From Bacteroidota bacterium (GTDB lineage Bacteria; Bacteroidota; Bacteroidia; B-17B0; Aurantibacillaceae): a stretch of 64,000 nucleotides of DNA. How positions within the stretch are numbered: the first letter of the stretch is position 1; the number at the start of each line of letters is the position of its first letter. The position numbers were made by a program, and so were the translations under genes. The DNA is taken from contig JAUXTT010000036.1 in the NCBI GenBank assembly GCA_030684395.1, positions 1-64,000 of the forward strand. Reading direction: 5' to 3'. Positions 36,366-46,428 of this stretch are shown piece after piece. A model generated the notes under the pieces. It had not been told where the DNA came from, did no database searches, and saw only the letters and a list, made by a program, of their open reading frames with translations.

Positions 36366-39300
36366 TTAGCCACCTGTTGACGGGTTAGTGCAAGGTCCCA
36401 ATTGCTTGGTTACATCTACTTTTTTACCCGGTTTCACTTTTACACTTCTTCTTCCGGTATGGGAAAATTTTTGATACTGAGAATTGGTTTGTTTAACATC
36501 TGCATCTGTTGCAGCATTGTTAATTGCCTTTTTCATCCCCAAATGTTCATCAGCACATGCCCTGAAATCATAATCCTCAAAACCATCATAAGCGGTTTGT
36601 GAATATTTGGAATTAGAGGTGACCTGTATAGGAAGTGTATTATTGTATCCATACACAGCGGCTGAAAATCTATCTAAAGCATCTTTGTTTTCCAACTCAA
36701 ATCCATAAGGAGAATATGTTGTTACTTCGGAAGCGAATTGCCATCCGGCATTTGTACTTCTTGTCCAATCAGCAGTTTGACCTAGTGGATTTGTCCAATA
36801 AGGAACATAGCTGGTGTAAACACCATCTTTACGAATATTAGTATTATTATTCTCCTTTTTATTTTCTCTGCCTGTTAGGAATGCATATGTTTTGAATGGC
36901 CTCCAGTTTCCTTTCATTCCTTTTATGTAAGGATTAAATTTATCCGAAGGTTTAGTTCCACATTCGCAAAATGTTTTCCAGTCTTCGTTGAACTCAATTG
37001 CAGATGCATTTAGCACTTCCGTATTTGTTCCTATTGCAAGTTCAAATTTTGAGGTAGTTGAATTCCATTGCAATGGATTTTTTAAAGCAACTAGCTGACC
37101 AACTGAAACCGCAGCCTGGTTGCGACGACCGGAACGAATGATTTTGGCCTGTTGGATGAGTGCATTGTCAACTACAGTTCCATCAGCATACAAAAATTTA
37201 AAAGGTGATTTACTCACTACCCATGCTTTAAATGTGTTATTAATTAAAACCTCGTCACCTTCAACAAAATACTTACTGTAAGTTGGATCCGCAATATTTC
37301 CACCACCGGTAATTGGTGCAAAATCCATTTCTACCCCAATGTTTTGATAGGCTCCGCCCATTCTATCATAGGCCCAATGCGCGGGATAGTTGAATGAGTA
37401 TACATTGTCATCAAAATTATTTTTGGTTTCGGTTAATAAAACATTACCTGTTTCAGCATCCCATAGTTTGTTTTTGGTTACTACGTTAGAACCCAAATCA
37501 TAAGCAATGGTTTGATCTAAAATACCGAAACGGTTAATTACTTTAGTTACAACAGCTGATTTAAACGCTACTTCCTCCTGATGATAAGCAGGCCAAAAAG
37601 TAAGTACTCCAAGTGGAATAACTCCCAGAATAAAAGCATCGGCATTAAATTGCCCTTCGGCATTTCTACTCACGTTTCTATGCTCGTTCATATCCACCGT
37701 CATATCATACTCAAGGCCAACCAAATTATTTTGAACTGAACCATCTTTGTTTATCACAAGTACTTCGTTATCCAAACGGTCTCCATTTCTTTTGTATTTA
37801 TATTCAATACCGGAAATATATTCATCCTGACTTTCTTTACCCTGTGCATATACAAACTGTGATTTTTGTTTACCATGCATATCATTAAGCTCGATTACAA
37901 AGCCCTGAGAAACGGCTAAAAGATCCTGAGCAATAATTTTTAAGGGGCTAGGGAAAAACTTTGAAGGATTATATCTTTTCCTTTGCACAGTAGTTTTATT
38001 TAATTTAACCGGAAAATCTTTAGCTGTATAAAATTCATGCACCACTTTTCCTGTACCGTGTCGACTTAAATTTGCTACCTGACTGGAAATACTCCTTACT
38101 TCTACTTTGGAATATCCAACTGAAGCAGCAGGAAAAAAAGATTCACCGTAAGGTTCTTCCTGAAAATAATCATCATCCGGAGCTAAAATATTTTTCTCTG
38201 AATAAAAAACTGGCTGACGCCAAGGGTTTTCATCGTTGGCAATTAAAGGTTCGTAAGTGGCAACTCCTGAACTGATTTCTTTACCGTTTTTATCCTTAGT
38301 GCCATAATTGTAAATTTGCCCGTATTCAGAATCCTGATAAGAATTATCCTCTGCTAAGGTTTTCCAATTATCGTTAAGTCTCAACTCTTTTACACGATAT
38401 CCTCCACCCAGCTTTTTGTTGGTGGGGCTGTATAACCTAACAAATGATTTCTTCGGAACAAATTCGGAGGAACATCCCTTTTTCCACATTGCTTTTCCCA
38501 TACCACCTTTAAACACATCAATAATTGGCTTAAGTGACGCAACCAGAGAATTTATAAAATCAACTGCGGTAACCCCATCATCAATTGTTTGGTCATTATT
38601 GTGAGCCACCTCCGGAAAATTAATTTTCGTGAAATTCATGCCCGCCATCGATAAAGGATTTATTTGATTGTTGGTAGTAACTCCTGCAATGCCGTCATCC
38701 ATCTCAGTACCTTTTACCTTGAAATAAACAAAATGGCGCCCACCCAGATTTTTATACCCTATTTTATCGGGAGTGTTTTGATCAATATCTAATGTAGCGT
38801 AACCCGATACATATTCATATTTATTATTATCATTTACCCGATTAAGATCAATAAGTGCCCTAAAATAAACAACCGCAATATCTTCATTTGACGCTGTTTT
38901 TGTTTTTTGCAGAGCGCCATTTTCGTTATAGAAAAAGGACTTTTTTATATTCTCACCATCCAGAGTACCATAGTTATTTATTAAAGACGTGGCTGTTGGA
39001 GCATCAATTTCAAATGCCAAAAACAAATTACTTTGCGGATCACCCAATCCGGCAATATCATAAAGTTTATTTCCTGTAAGATTTGCGAAATTAGAGTTAG
39101 CGAGATCAGTTTCATTAAAGCAACCATGTAATTTAAACATTTGCATAGCACGTTTATTCTGTACATAAGCATAATCATCAGCCTCGTAGTTAACATTTAT
39201 TTTTCCTCCCGATGGCAGTTCAATTTCGTTAAGAGCCCAAGCCGCTGCGTATTTGTCTGCGTCTATTTTATCCTGTACGGCATAAGGATCTTCGGATGTA

Positions 39301-42101
39301 GTAGTGTTAGCTACAGAAAAATAGTTGTAGTTTGTTCCAGGCAAATTCGGTTTATAATTCCCCCATCTGTCATAATTTTTTGACCCATAGTCGTAGTTTT
39401 CTGAATAGTTAAATTTGTATGGAGATAATCGTCCTTTATTAGAACCCTGATAAGTAAAAAACACTTCCTTCAATGTTAACTTTCCAAATTTTCCCTCAAA
39501 GCCTGCATTCATTTCATTTCCATATCTATCCAACTCCGACACACCATTGTTATTAGGAACGCCTTTACAAAGACTATAATCATAAACAAAATGCACAGTT
39601 TTAAGTGGAGAAGGGTTTGTTGGGTTTGTTTCCAATTCCTTTTTAGTGTACAACTCAATCTTATCTAATTTTTTTAAGGGGAAATTAGAGTTGATTCCAC
39701 CATTTTCATTCATTACACCAAAGCCATCCTTTCTGGCACTGGTATAAAATACTGCAACATAATTTTTTGTTTCTATTGAGTGCAGGTTCCAGATTTCTTT
39801 TTCTCCATAAGTATAACTAGCTTTATCATCACCCCGCAAACCCTTTTTTGATAGCATGCCCTCATTGGGAGAAGCCATGTTTTGTTCAAATGGAATTCTC
39901 CATTTGAATTTATGACTTTCGTTATTATTATCAATTGCCTTGGTGTAATTAAATTTGGTGTAATTACCCAAATCATTACTACTTGGTCCATTACCATCTA
40001 CATCCACATAATCCACAGAAAGCACTGAGCTCAATAAGTAGGAATGCGTATAGGGCGGCATACTGGTACGAGAGTAAAAATTATCAATCTGCTTATTATT
40101 TTTATCGTCGTTATCCGGATGGTCTCCGCTAGAAAAATAGCTAACAAGGCCTTTTTCATAGTCTATTTCACCATCAGATGTATTAACAGCAAAAGAGACT
40201 TCTTCCTGAGAAAGATTGTATGCAGGTATACCATATATGTAACGTGCTCCATCACTTCTTACAACCGATAACTCAGACATGTGATGATTTATAGATTTTC
40301 CGTTTTTCGGGTCAGTTCTTGGGTAGCCCGGTTTTCCCGTCTGATCAGCTGGGTTTTTAAACATACTGATATTATTGCCAGTATAACTATAAACCTGTTT
40401 TTCAACTGCTACATTAAAAGCATCCTGAGCATTAAGTTGCGAAAACACCTCATTACGTTTTGCACGGTGATTACGTGTATTTCTTTCAGGAATTCCAACT
40501 ACTCCAAGCCCTTCCACATCGTATTCGTTTTTCGCAAAAAGATTTTTCGCAAAACGACGTTCCAGGTTAATACGCATAGGTTTAGAACCCATAATAATGG
40601 CGTCGTAAAACTCGCGATCACTTTCCGCTACTTTTTCTCCTGCCAAAGCAAAGTAGTATGGCTCATAGGTTCTATCATCTAAGCGGGAATCTTTACTCCT
40701 GAAAGAAAGAGCTACTTCACTTCCTCCATCTTTACCTGACCACATACCTGACTCTGCGTTGGATTGTCCCAAGGCCACATTTACTCCAACTTTGGCCACA
40801 TTTCCTGCATGGTAAGCTAATCCTAATCCTCCGTTTAAACCTTCAGCTCTGTTATACACCTTCGCATCATATAAAACACCTATATCACCTCTGTGTGGTC
40901 TGAATGTGCCTCCAATTCCCTGGCCTTTTACTGCAAATACATCATAGGTGAAATTGGTTAAGTGTAAGTTTGGTGTATGCTTAGTATAAGAACCATCTTT
41001 TTCTCTGTTCATATCAACCAGTTTTTTTTCATCAGTATAATTGCTGTTTGAAGATGCCGCATGTTCCATATTCATATAACCGTAGGCTCTTAACTCCTGA
41101 CTTCTTCCTTCCTTGTGCTTTAAAAATTGCGTTGAATAATAAGCGGAAAGTTTATTGCTTGGAGATGTCCCTATGATTTCGGGACCGAAGGCTATATCAA
41201 AAGTAAAGCCTATGTTCATCATTTCATTACCGATATATGGGGTATAGGTTGGATTAGAAAAAGTAAAGGCAAACTTACCTCCACCTGAAGAGTTTGACAC
41301 ACTGGATCCCGTTACCTGGTAATCAGAGTTTTTAATCGCCTTATAAGTAGTTGCTTCCCGTGAATAAGAATAATTTATTGCCTGTAGCCCTTGGCCCGAA
41401 TTCAAATGAAGACCTATACCATGAGTCGTTGAACTTACCGTTCTGTTTGCATAAGCATCAACTTTATTACTATATCTAGTGTACGAAACACTTGGGGAAA
41501 TACCTAAGCCTGTTTGTGAACTTGAATTTAATCCTAAACCTGCATTATAGCCACTTTTGTCAGCAGAGTGCATTCTAACAGTTAAATTAGCCCCTAAATC
41601 AGTAGCAAATCCCTGATAGTTATTGTATTTAATGCCTGCACTTAATGTCAAATTTCCACCTAACTTTTTACCTTTTCCAAATAGTTCCAAATCTTTCGCA
41701 TAGCTTATACCCATTGTTTGGTTAGCACGCATATTCAATTCCTTCTTAACAATGTCGCCATCAAAATCATCAGGTAATGAGCGCATGTTTCGGTTAATAA
41801 CTCCGGGATTAATATTCCAGCCAAGGCCAACCCAGCTTGCTTCCTGGTCGTTGGTAATGCCTGCATCATAACTCAAATTAACCGGGTATCCTTCAACATC
41901 CAAAAGAGGAATATTATAATTAAAATCGCCTGAAAAAACATCCACCATGTCGCTAGTAGAAACAGGCGTAAAGCTTTGCATCTCAGGCTGTGAAGGCCCA
42001 CTTGTAAGTGCCATAGCTGCGGTAGGTAAAAAAGCATCAGCTATCAGGTTAATAGCAAGAAATAATGCAATGATTTTTTTTGTCCTTTTACTTAGTCTCA
42101 T
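36366..42101 (-). CDS. Large RHS-associated protein of the toxin operon
   Basis: The 1911-aa protein has a signal (ALFLAINLIADAFLPTAAMA) and opens with the region DVFSGDFNYNIPLLDVEGYP, followed by NLSYDAGITNDQEASWVGLG and WNINPGVINRNMRSLPDDF. This N-terminal domain is typical of large Bacteroidota proteins beside RHS genes and recalls the SpvB/TcB-like start of toxin shells. Long beta-rich repeats follow, with no RHS core and no toxin tip. It ends KKVDVTKQLGPCTNPSTGG. It is 32 bp upstream of the beta-helix/PKD gene and 2 bp downstream of the lipoprotein gene. The role as first part of a multi-chain RHS assembly is inference. Confidence 0.82.
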   Translation of the reverse strand: MRLSKRTKKIIALFLAINLIADAFLPTAAMALTSGPSQPEMQSFTPVSTSDMVDVFSGDFNYNIPLLDVEGYPVNLSYDAGITNDQEASWVGLGWNINPGVINRNMRSLPDDFDGDIVKKELNMRANQTMGISYAKDLELFGKGKKLGGNLTLSAGIKYNNYQGFATDLGANLTVRMHSADKSGYNAGLGLNSSSQTGLGISPSVSYTRYSNKVDAYANRTVSSTTHGIGLHLNSGQGLQAINYSYSREATTYKAIKNSDYQVTGSSVSNSSGGGKFAFTFSNPTYTPYIGNEMMNIGFTFDIAFGPEIIGTSPSNKLSAYYSTQFLKHKEGRSQELRAYGYMNMEHAASSNSNYTDEKKLVDMNREKDGSYTKHTPNLHLTNFTYDVFAVKGQGIGGTFRPHRGDIGVLYDAKVYNRAEGLNGGLGLAYHAGNVAKVGVNVALGQSNAESGMWSGKDGGSEVALSFRSKDSRLDDRTYEPYYFALAGEKVAESDREFYDAIIMGSKPMRINLERRFAKNLFAKNEYDVEGLGVVGIPERNTRNHRAKRNEVFSQLNAQDAFNVAVEKQVYSYTGNNISMFKNPADQTGKPGYPRTDPKNGKSINHHMSELSVVRSDGARYIYGIPAYNLSQEEVSFAVNTSDGEIDYEKGLVSYFSSGDHPDNDDKNNKQIDNFYSRTSMPPYTHSYLLSSVLSVDYVDVDGNGPSSNDLGNYTKFNYTKAIDNNNESHKFKWRIPFEQNMASPNEGMLSKKGLRGDDKASYTYGEKEIWNLHSIETKNYVAVFYTSARKDGFGVMNENGGINSNFPLKKLDKIELYTKKELETNPTNPSPLKTVHFVYDYSLCKGVPNNNGVSELDRYGNEMNAGFEGKFGKLTLKEVFFTYQGSNKGRLSPYKFNYSENYDYGSKNYDRWGNYKPNLPGTNYNYFSVANTTTSEDPYAVQDKIDADKYAAAWALNEIELPSGGKINVNYEADDYAYVQNKRAMQMFKLHGCFNETDLANSNFANLTGNKLYDIAGLGDPQSNLFLAFEIDAPTATSLINNYGTLDGENIKKSFFYNENGALQKTKTASNEDIAVVYFRALIDLNRVNDNNKYEYVSGYATLDIDQNTPDKIGYKNLGGRHFVYFKVKGTEMDDGIAGVTTNNQINPLSMAGMNFTKINFPEVAHNNDQTIDDGVTAVDFINSLVASLKPIIDVFKGGMGKAMWKKGCSSEFVPKKSFVRLYSPTNKKLGGGYRVKELRLNDNWKTLAEDNSYQDSEYGQIYNYGTKDKNGKEISSGVATYEPLIANDENPWRQPVFYSEKNILAPDDDYFQEEPYGESFFPAASVGYSKVEVRSISSQVANLSRHGTGKVVHEFYTAKDFPVKLNKTTVQRKRYNPSKFFPSPLKIIAQDLLAVSQGFVIELNDMHGKQKSQFVYAQGKESQDEYISGIEYKYKRNGDRLDNEVLVINKDGSVQNNLVGLEYDMTVDMNEHRNVSRNAEGQFNADAFILGVIPLGVLTFWPAYHQEEVAFKSAVVTKVINRFGILDQTIAYDLGSNVVTKNKLWDAETGNVLLTETKNNFDDNVYSFNYPAHWAYDRMGGAYQNIGVEMDFAPITGGGNIADPTYSKYFVEGDEVLINNTFKAWVVSKSPFKFLYADGTVVDNALIQQAKIIRSGRRNQAAVSVGQLVALKNPLQWNSTTSKFELAIGTNTEVLNASAIEFNEDWKTFCECGTKPSDKFNPYIKGMKGNWRPFKTYAFLTGRENKKENNNTNIRKDGVYTSYVPYWTNPLGQTADWTRSTNAGWQFASEVTTYSPYGFELENKDALDRFSAAVYGYNNTLPIQVTSNSKYSQTAYDGFEDYDFRACADEHLGMKKAINNAATDADVKQTNSQYQKFSHTGRRSVKVKPGKKVDVTKQLGPCTNPSTGG

Positions 42102-42103
42102 AC

Positions 42104-42781
42104 TTATATTTCTAATTTAGGAATATGGTTTAATTTTTCTTTTGGAATAGTAATGTAAATATTCCCTTTATTAAATATTTTATCTTCAAACAATAATTGC
42201 TTTGCCGTATTCTTCGAGTTTACATTTTTAGGAAAGCCTAATACAAAAGACGCATGTGGAGCCAAACCATACACTCGTTCATAATGATACAAAACACAGT
42301 TTGCGGTGTCACCCCCACTGATTAACTTAAAATCGTTTTGCATTTTAAAGGAAAAATATTCGAGGCGTGCATAATATTCGCTTTCTTCTTTTATTCCCAC
42401 ACGCAACAATTCACTTTGATCAGCATTTGAATTGATACGAAAAGAAAAATAGTCCATTCCTTCATATTCTTTTATTTTTTTCGGCAACTCTTCTTTTAAA
42501 GTACTATCGATCTCCAAATCACTTAAGGCAAGGTAATCAAGCGGTTTATAAAATGCGGAGAAAGTAAATTCTCCAATAGTTTTATCCGCAATCAATCCGT
42601 TTCCCGGGTCTTCGATCCAGTTTATATAATCTTTCGGCCCTAATGAGGAAGGAACAGACACAGAAGCTACTGCTTCAGTGCTTTCATTTGCCGTTTCCGT
42701 GGTGCCTTCGTTTTTACCACAGGAAACGAACATCTGCAAGGCCACTAACAAAAAAAGATATGTGCTTAATTTTTTTATCAT
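42104..42781 (-). CDS. Lipoprotein of the RHS operon
   Basis: The 225-aa protein has a signal peptide ending in the lipobox MFVSC followed by GKN, then a Ser/Thr/Glu-rich linker (EGTTETANESTEAVASVSVP) and a globular domain of about 170 residues. No family was recognised. Its start overlaps the chaperone gene end by 4 nt and the stop is 2 bp before the 1911-aa gene. A membrane-anchored assembly factor is a plausible but unproven role. Confidence 0.75.
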   Translation of the reverse strand: MIKKLSTYLFLLVALQMFVSCGKNEGTTETANESTEAVASVSVPSSLGPKDYINWIEDPGNGLIADKTIGEFTFSAFYKPLDYLALSDLEIDSTLKEELPKKIKEYEGMDYFSFRINSNADQSELLRVGIKEESEYYARLEYFSFKMQNDFKLISGGDTANCVLYHYERVYGLAPHASFVLGFPKNVNSKNTAKQLLFEDKIFNKGNIYITIPKEKLNHIPKLEI

Positions 42782-43296
42782 AATCCCTTGTACTTATTAT
42801 TTACATAAGTGGTAATCTCTTTTGTAATATCAATTTTTTCTTCGGCATACATTATTGCTCCTGTTCCATCAGCACCCAGTATAACTGAATAACCTTTTTC
42901 TTTCCCATAATCCCTCACATACTGGTTTATCTGGCTTACTATCTGCTCATAATATTTCGCTCTTGTATTTTCACTGTCACTATCCAGTTGTTGCTTCTTT
43001 TCCAAAAAATAAGCTCTTTTCGTTTCAAACAAAATAACTTTTTCATCATCTTTCGGGTTGTTTTGCATTTGATTAAAAATTAGTTTTAGATCAAGCTCCA
43101 GGCTGTCTATAATTTTTTTTCTCGCAGTTTCCGTTTTAAGATACTTTGCATCCATTTCCTTTTTATAATCAAAATCACTATAAACTTTATTCACATCCAT
43201 CCATACAATTCCACTTTTCCCTTCCTTAAAATAAAGCAGAGCGCCCAATCCAAGTATTAACAAAACAGCAACCGATATATAAATTTTCTTCATCAT
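42778..43296 (-). CDS. OmpH/Skp-like periplasmic chaperone
   Basis: The 172-aa protein has an N-terminal membrane or signal segment (ISVAVLLILGLGALLYF), then the OmpH/Skp start GIVWMDVNKVYSDFDYKKEM, a long charged coiled coil (LKTETARKKIIDSLELDL to YYEQIVSQINQY) and the closing beta element GYSVILGADGTGAIMYAEE. Skp trimers hold unfolded outer-membrane proteins in the periplasm. Placement inside an RHS operon, not beside bamA, suggests a dedicated chaperone for the very large exported products. Confidence 0.88.
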   Translation of the reverse strand: MMKKIYISVAVLLILGLGALLYFKEGKSGIVWMDVNKVYSDFDYKKEMDAKYLKTETARKKIIDSLELDLKLIFNQMQNNPKDDEKVILFETKRAYFLEKKQQLDSDSENTRAKYYEQIVSQINQYVRDYGKEKGYSVILGADGTGAIMYAEEKIDITKEITTYVNNKYKGL

Positions 43297-43298
43297 TA

Positions 43299-45833
43299 TT
43301 ATTGATATTTAAACTTTAAAAAGAATGATTCGTTTTTTTCACTGGTTACTTCCAGTGTAAAGAATTTCCCAACATCAGCTCCACCAAGGGTCAGGTTAAT
43401 CTCATATCGATTATCTCCGTATACTTTTGGAGTAGTTGTATTACTAACCCTTACAACACGTTTACTATCTGTTATTTTATATGTCAAATTTCCAGTTACA
43501 TATTCTTCTAAAAAAATGAATTTGAGTTTATTATCAATAACCTGATAGAAACTTCCGTCAAGTGTTTTCTTTAAATGTGCAAAAGCAGTTGCGGGATCTA
43601 TAATTACTGTTATTAATATCTCATCAGATCCCGTACAAGCATTTGCATCTGTTACAATAAGTGTATATGTTGTTGTTTGATCCGGTACTACAGTAGGGTC
43701 AAATGTATTACCTACCTGAGGGTTCATGCTTACACCATTGGGCGTCCATTGATATGTATATGGTGGTGTACCTGAACTAACTGTTGCACTTAAGTTTACA
43801 ATAATACCTTGTGACACACTTTGATCAACTCCTGCATTAACTATAGGGTTAGGATTTACATTAATAACTACCGTATTAGTAGTTGAACAGTTTGATACAC
43901 TTGTTCCCGTAATGGTATAGGAAGTTGTTGAGGTTAATGATGGAGTTGTAAATGGATTAGCAGTAGATCCTGTATTCCAAACGTAGTTATTGGCTCCGCT
44001 TGCTGTTAAAGTAGTTGTTTGTCCGTCACAAATGGAGGTATTTCCGGTTATGATAATTACTGGATTGGGATTAACCACTACAGAAAATGTTCTGGTTCTT
44101 ACACAAATAATCTCCCCAATTGTATACGAAACACTTAATGTATAAGTAACCGTGGCATTAGATATACCTGAATTCACCGGGTTATGAGTTGCGGTTGCAG
44201 TATTGGCAACAAATCCGGAAGGGCCTGCCCAGCTATATGAATTAACTGTAATTGGCAAAACAGAACTCGGTGCAGTTGCGGTTAATGTTACTGTACTTCC
44301 TGAACACACAGGATTAGGATTAATATTTCCGTTCAGTATAACTTTTTTGCCAAGTACGAGACATGAATTACCCGGGCTAATTATCAGCACAGGACCAATT
44401 ATTCTACTTGAATTTGCCGGAGGATTATCTAAATATATTGGTCCATTATTAGGTGGAGTTTGATCCCAAATCATTAAATAATTTCTTAAGTATGCTGAAT
44501 TCTCATTGGTTGAAGTCCTTGAAATAACAATTAAAGGATACATTGAACTATCAGGATTTCCATTAAGATCAGGAAGAGTGATAGGTCCATTTATAGAGCC
44601 GGTATTTTCATTAATAAAATCTTTGGTAGAGATAAAACTGTTAACACCCACATTTACTGTTCCCTTCGATTTGAAAATTCTTTTCACGGATAAATTTCCA
44701 CTAATATTTGCAATAGCTGTACTTGTAGAAAGCAAAAAATCTCTTTCCAATTGAACTGATCCTCCACTGGTAAATATTGCGTTCTTAATTTCCATTGACC
44801 TTGCTGTAATACCTGTTTTATTTATAAACTCGCCCTTCTCAATGTTTACATCATTAGTAACAAAAAACTTCCCTTCATTAACAATTAAGGAGTGGATAGT
44901 GCTTTGCGTAAATGATTTTCCTACAAAGATGTTTGACTCCTTATTAATAAACCATTGAATCTCTCCATTATTATAGGAAAGGTTCACATTCTTTGAAATA
45001 TTTATAGTGCTTTTTAATTTATTAATAATTATTACTCTACCCAAGTTTTGTCCATTGCCCCCAATGTTAAAATCAGAAGCAAAATTAATTGTACCTGAAT
45101 TATTGAGTTCTTTATTACTGCGTCCATCCATACTCACTGCCTTTTTCACATTGAGCATTCCGTTAGGGTTTACATTAAGTGTAAAAGGGGAGTTGCTTAC
45201 TGTTAATTGGCCGCCGATATTTACAAAACCGGTGCACTCAATTTTTGTACATAATTTTAAATCGTTGTTTGAAACATTCATCAGTACCCTACCGCGCGTA
45301 ACTGTAAAATCTTTTGTAACATTAAGGTTAGCAACTGATTTTTCATCCGGAGAATTATAAATATTTAAAGAGATAAGATCTTCTTCTGAGTCCCTATGAA
45401 TGTCAATCCATCCATTCACAACCATTTTAGAATAAGTATTGATTGTAGTATTAGACCCATTCCCAAAGTCTAAGTTCTTTAATTCTATTGAATTATAATT
45501 ATTAATAGTTAAAGGGTCTGCATTATTCAAAGAAACGATTCCTGTTAACTTACTATATAATCCATGGTTATTAAATGTACCCGAATTAAAAACTATGTTA
45601 TGCACAGTACCCTCATTACACAATGTTCCTCCATTTAGTATAATTGTACCCGTAAAATCAAAATCTTTATGGACACAAAATGATTCACCAACATTTACCG
45701 TATAACTTGAGGGCGTATTAGAATCTATCATTCTATCGCATGTTCCACATTGAGCGATCGTTTCTTTGTGCAAAAACAGAGAAAAGAACAAAAACATAAG
45801 TGGAATTAAGTTCTTAAATTTTATTTGAAGCAT
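43299..45833 (-). CDS. Secreted beta-repeat protein with Ig-like/PKD domains
   Basis: The 844-aa exported protein begins with a signal and a cysteine motif (AQCGTC), followed by a long Asn-rich beta-helix-like repeat region to about residue 480 (IILNGGTLCNEGTVHN). Three Ig-like/PKD-type domains run from about 493 to 750 (NPVCSGSTVTLTATA, NTSICDGQTTTLTASGANNY, YQWTPNGVSMNPQVGN). A last ~95-residue domain (DGSFYQVIDNKLKF to FTLEVTSEKNESFFLKFKYQ) may be for anchoring or secretion; it is not a standard T9SS type A tail. The first ~70 residues resemble the adjacent 168-aa protein. It is probably a surface adhesin belonging to the operon. Confidence 0.82.
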   Translation of the reverse strand: MLQIKFKNLIPLMFLFFSLFLHKETIAQCGTCDRMIDSNTPSSYTVNVGESFCVHKDFDFTGTIILNGGTLCNEGTVHNIVFNSGTFNNHGLYSKLTGIVSLNNADPLTINNYNSIELKNLDFGNGSNTTINTYSKMVVNGWIDIHRDSEEDLISLNIYNSPDEKSVANLNVTKDFTVTRGRVLMNVSNNDLKLCTKIECTGFVNIGGQLTVSNSPFTLNVNPNGMLNVKKAVSMDGRSNKELNNSGTINFASDFNIGGNGQNLGRVIIINKLKSTINISKNVNLSYNNGEIQWFINKESNIFVGKSFTQSTIHSLIVNEGKFFVTNDVNIEKGEFINKTGITARSMEIKNAIFTSGGSVQLERDFLLSTSTAIANISGNLSVKRIFKSKGTVNVGVNSFISTKDFINENTGSINGPITLPDLNGNPDSSMYPLIVISRTSTNENSAYLRNYLMIWDQTPPNNGPIYLDNPPANSSRIIGPVLIISPGNSCLVLGKKVILNGNINPNPVCSGSTVTLTATAPSSVLPITVNSYSWAGPSGFVANTATATHNPVNSGISNATVTYTLSVSYTIGEIICVRTRTFSVVVNPNPVIIITGNTSICDGQTTTLTASGANNYVWNTGSTANPFTTPSLTSTTSYTITGTSVSNCSTTNTVVINVNPNPIVNAGVDQSVSQGIIVNLSATVSSGTPPYTYQWTPNGVSMNPQVGNTFDPTVVPDQTTTYTLIVTDANACTGSDEILITVIIDPATAFAHLKKTLDGSFYQVIDNKLKFIFLEEYVTGNLTYKITDSKRVVRVSNTTTPKVYGDNRYEINLTLGGADVGKFFTLEVTSEKNESFFLKFKYQ

Positions 45834-45839
45834 AAACTC

Positions 45840-46346
45840 TTAATTAGAATTGATTACACCGTTATTTGTTAGCGTACCTGCACCCAACACTTGCTGGCAA
45901 TTAATGATACTATTATTCAATACGGTCCCTGAATTATTTTGGATATTCGTTTCAATATTCATTACACCATTGTTCATGAAATTAGCACCGCTGATCGTAA
46001 GAGTTCCGGCAAAGTTAATCACTGAGCTCACCCCGTTGTTCAGAATACTTCCTGTTGAAAGTGTTATTGCTCCCGGAAAACTCATATTTCCGTTATTGGT
46101 TATTTCACCAAGTGTACATGTAAAGTTCTCCGGTTTAAAAATTCCTTTATTACAAATAACACCTCCATTTAAAATAACATTTCCTTTAACAACACCATTG
46201 CTATCAATACATAGGATTTGACCCACCGTAAGAGTGTATGAGCTTGTATCTATATCATTAATGTTTACTGTACATACACCACATTGAGCTTTTGCGGCAG
46301 AATTAATTATAAACAGGAAACCAATTAAACTGAGAATTTTTTTCAT
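45840..46346 (-). CDS. Small secreted cysteine-containing beta-repeat protein
   Basis: The 168-aa protein has a signal peptide (cleavage near AAKAQ), a CGVC motif right after it, then SYTLTVGQILC and NVILNGGVICNKG, followed by short Asn/Gly-rich strands to the end. It resembles a truncated version of the first part of the following 844-aa gene, so a duplication is likely. It is the first gene of the RHS operon, with a candidate -7 box about 83 bp upstream. Confidence 0.75.
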   Translation of the reverse strand: MKKILSLIGFLFIINSAAKAQCGVCTVNINDIDTSSYTLTVGQILCIDSNGVVKGNVILNGGVICNKGIFKPENFTCTLGEITNNGNMSFPGAITLSTGSILNNGVSSVINFAGTLTISGANFMNNGVMNIETNIQNNSGTVLNNSIINCQQVLGAGTLTNNGVINSN

Positions 46347-46428
46347 AGTCGCTTTTTAATGTTATTTAGATTTTATTATTTTAATTAACGTCAACAATAG
46401 TTTAAATATTGTTAAAAAAACCATAAAT

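Noticed and set aside
40281-40682. 133-codon plus-strand frame antisense to the 1911-aa gene
   Set aside because: It is Cys/Phe/Ile-rich without signal or domain and is explained by the coding strand opposite.
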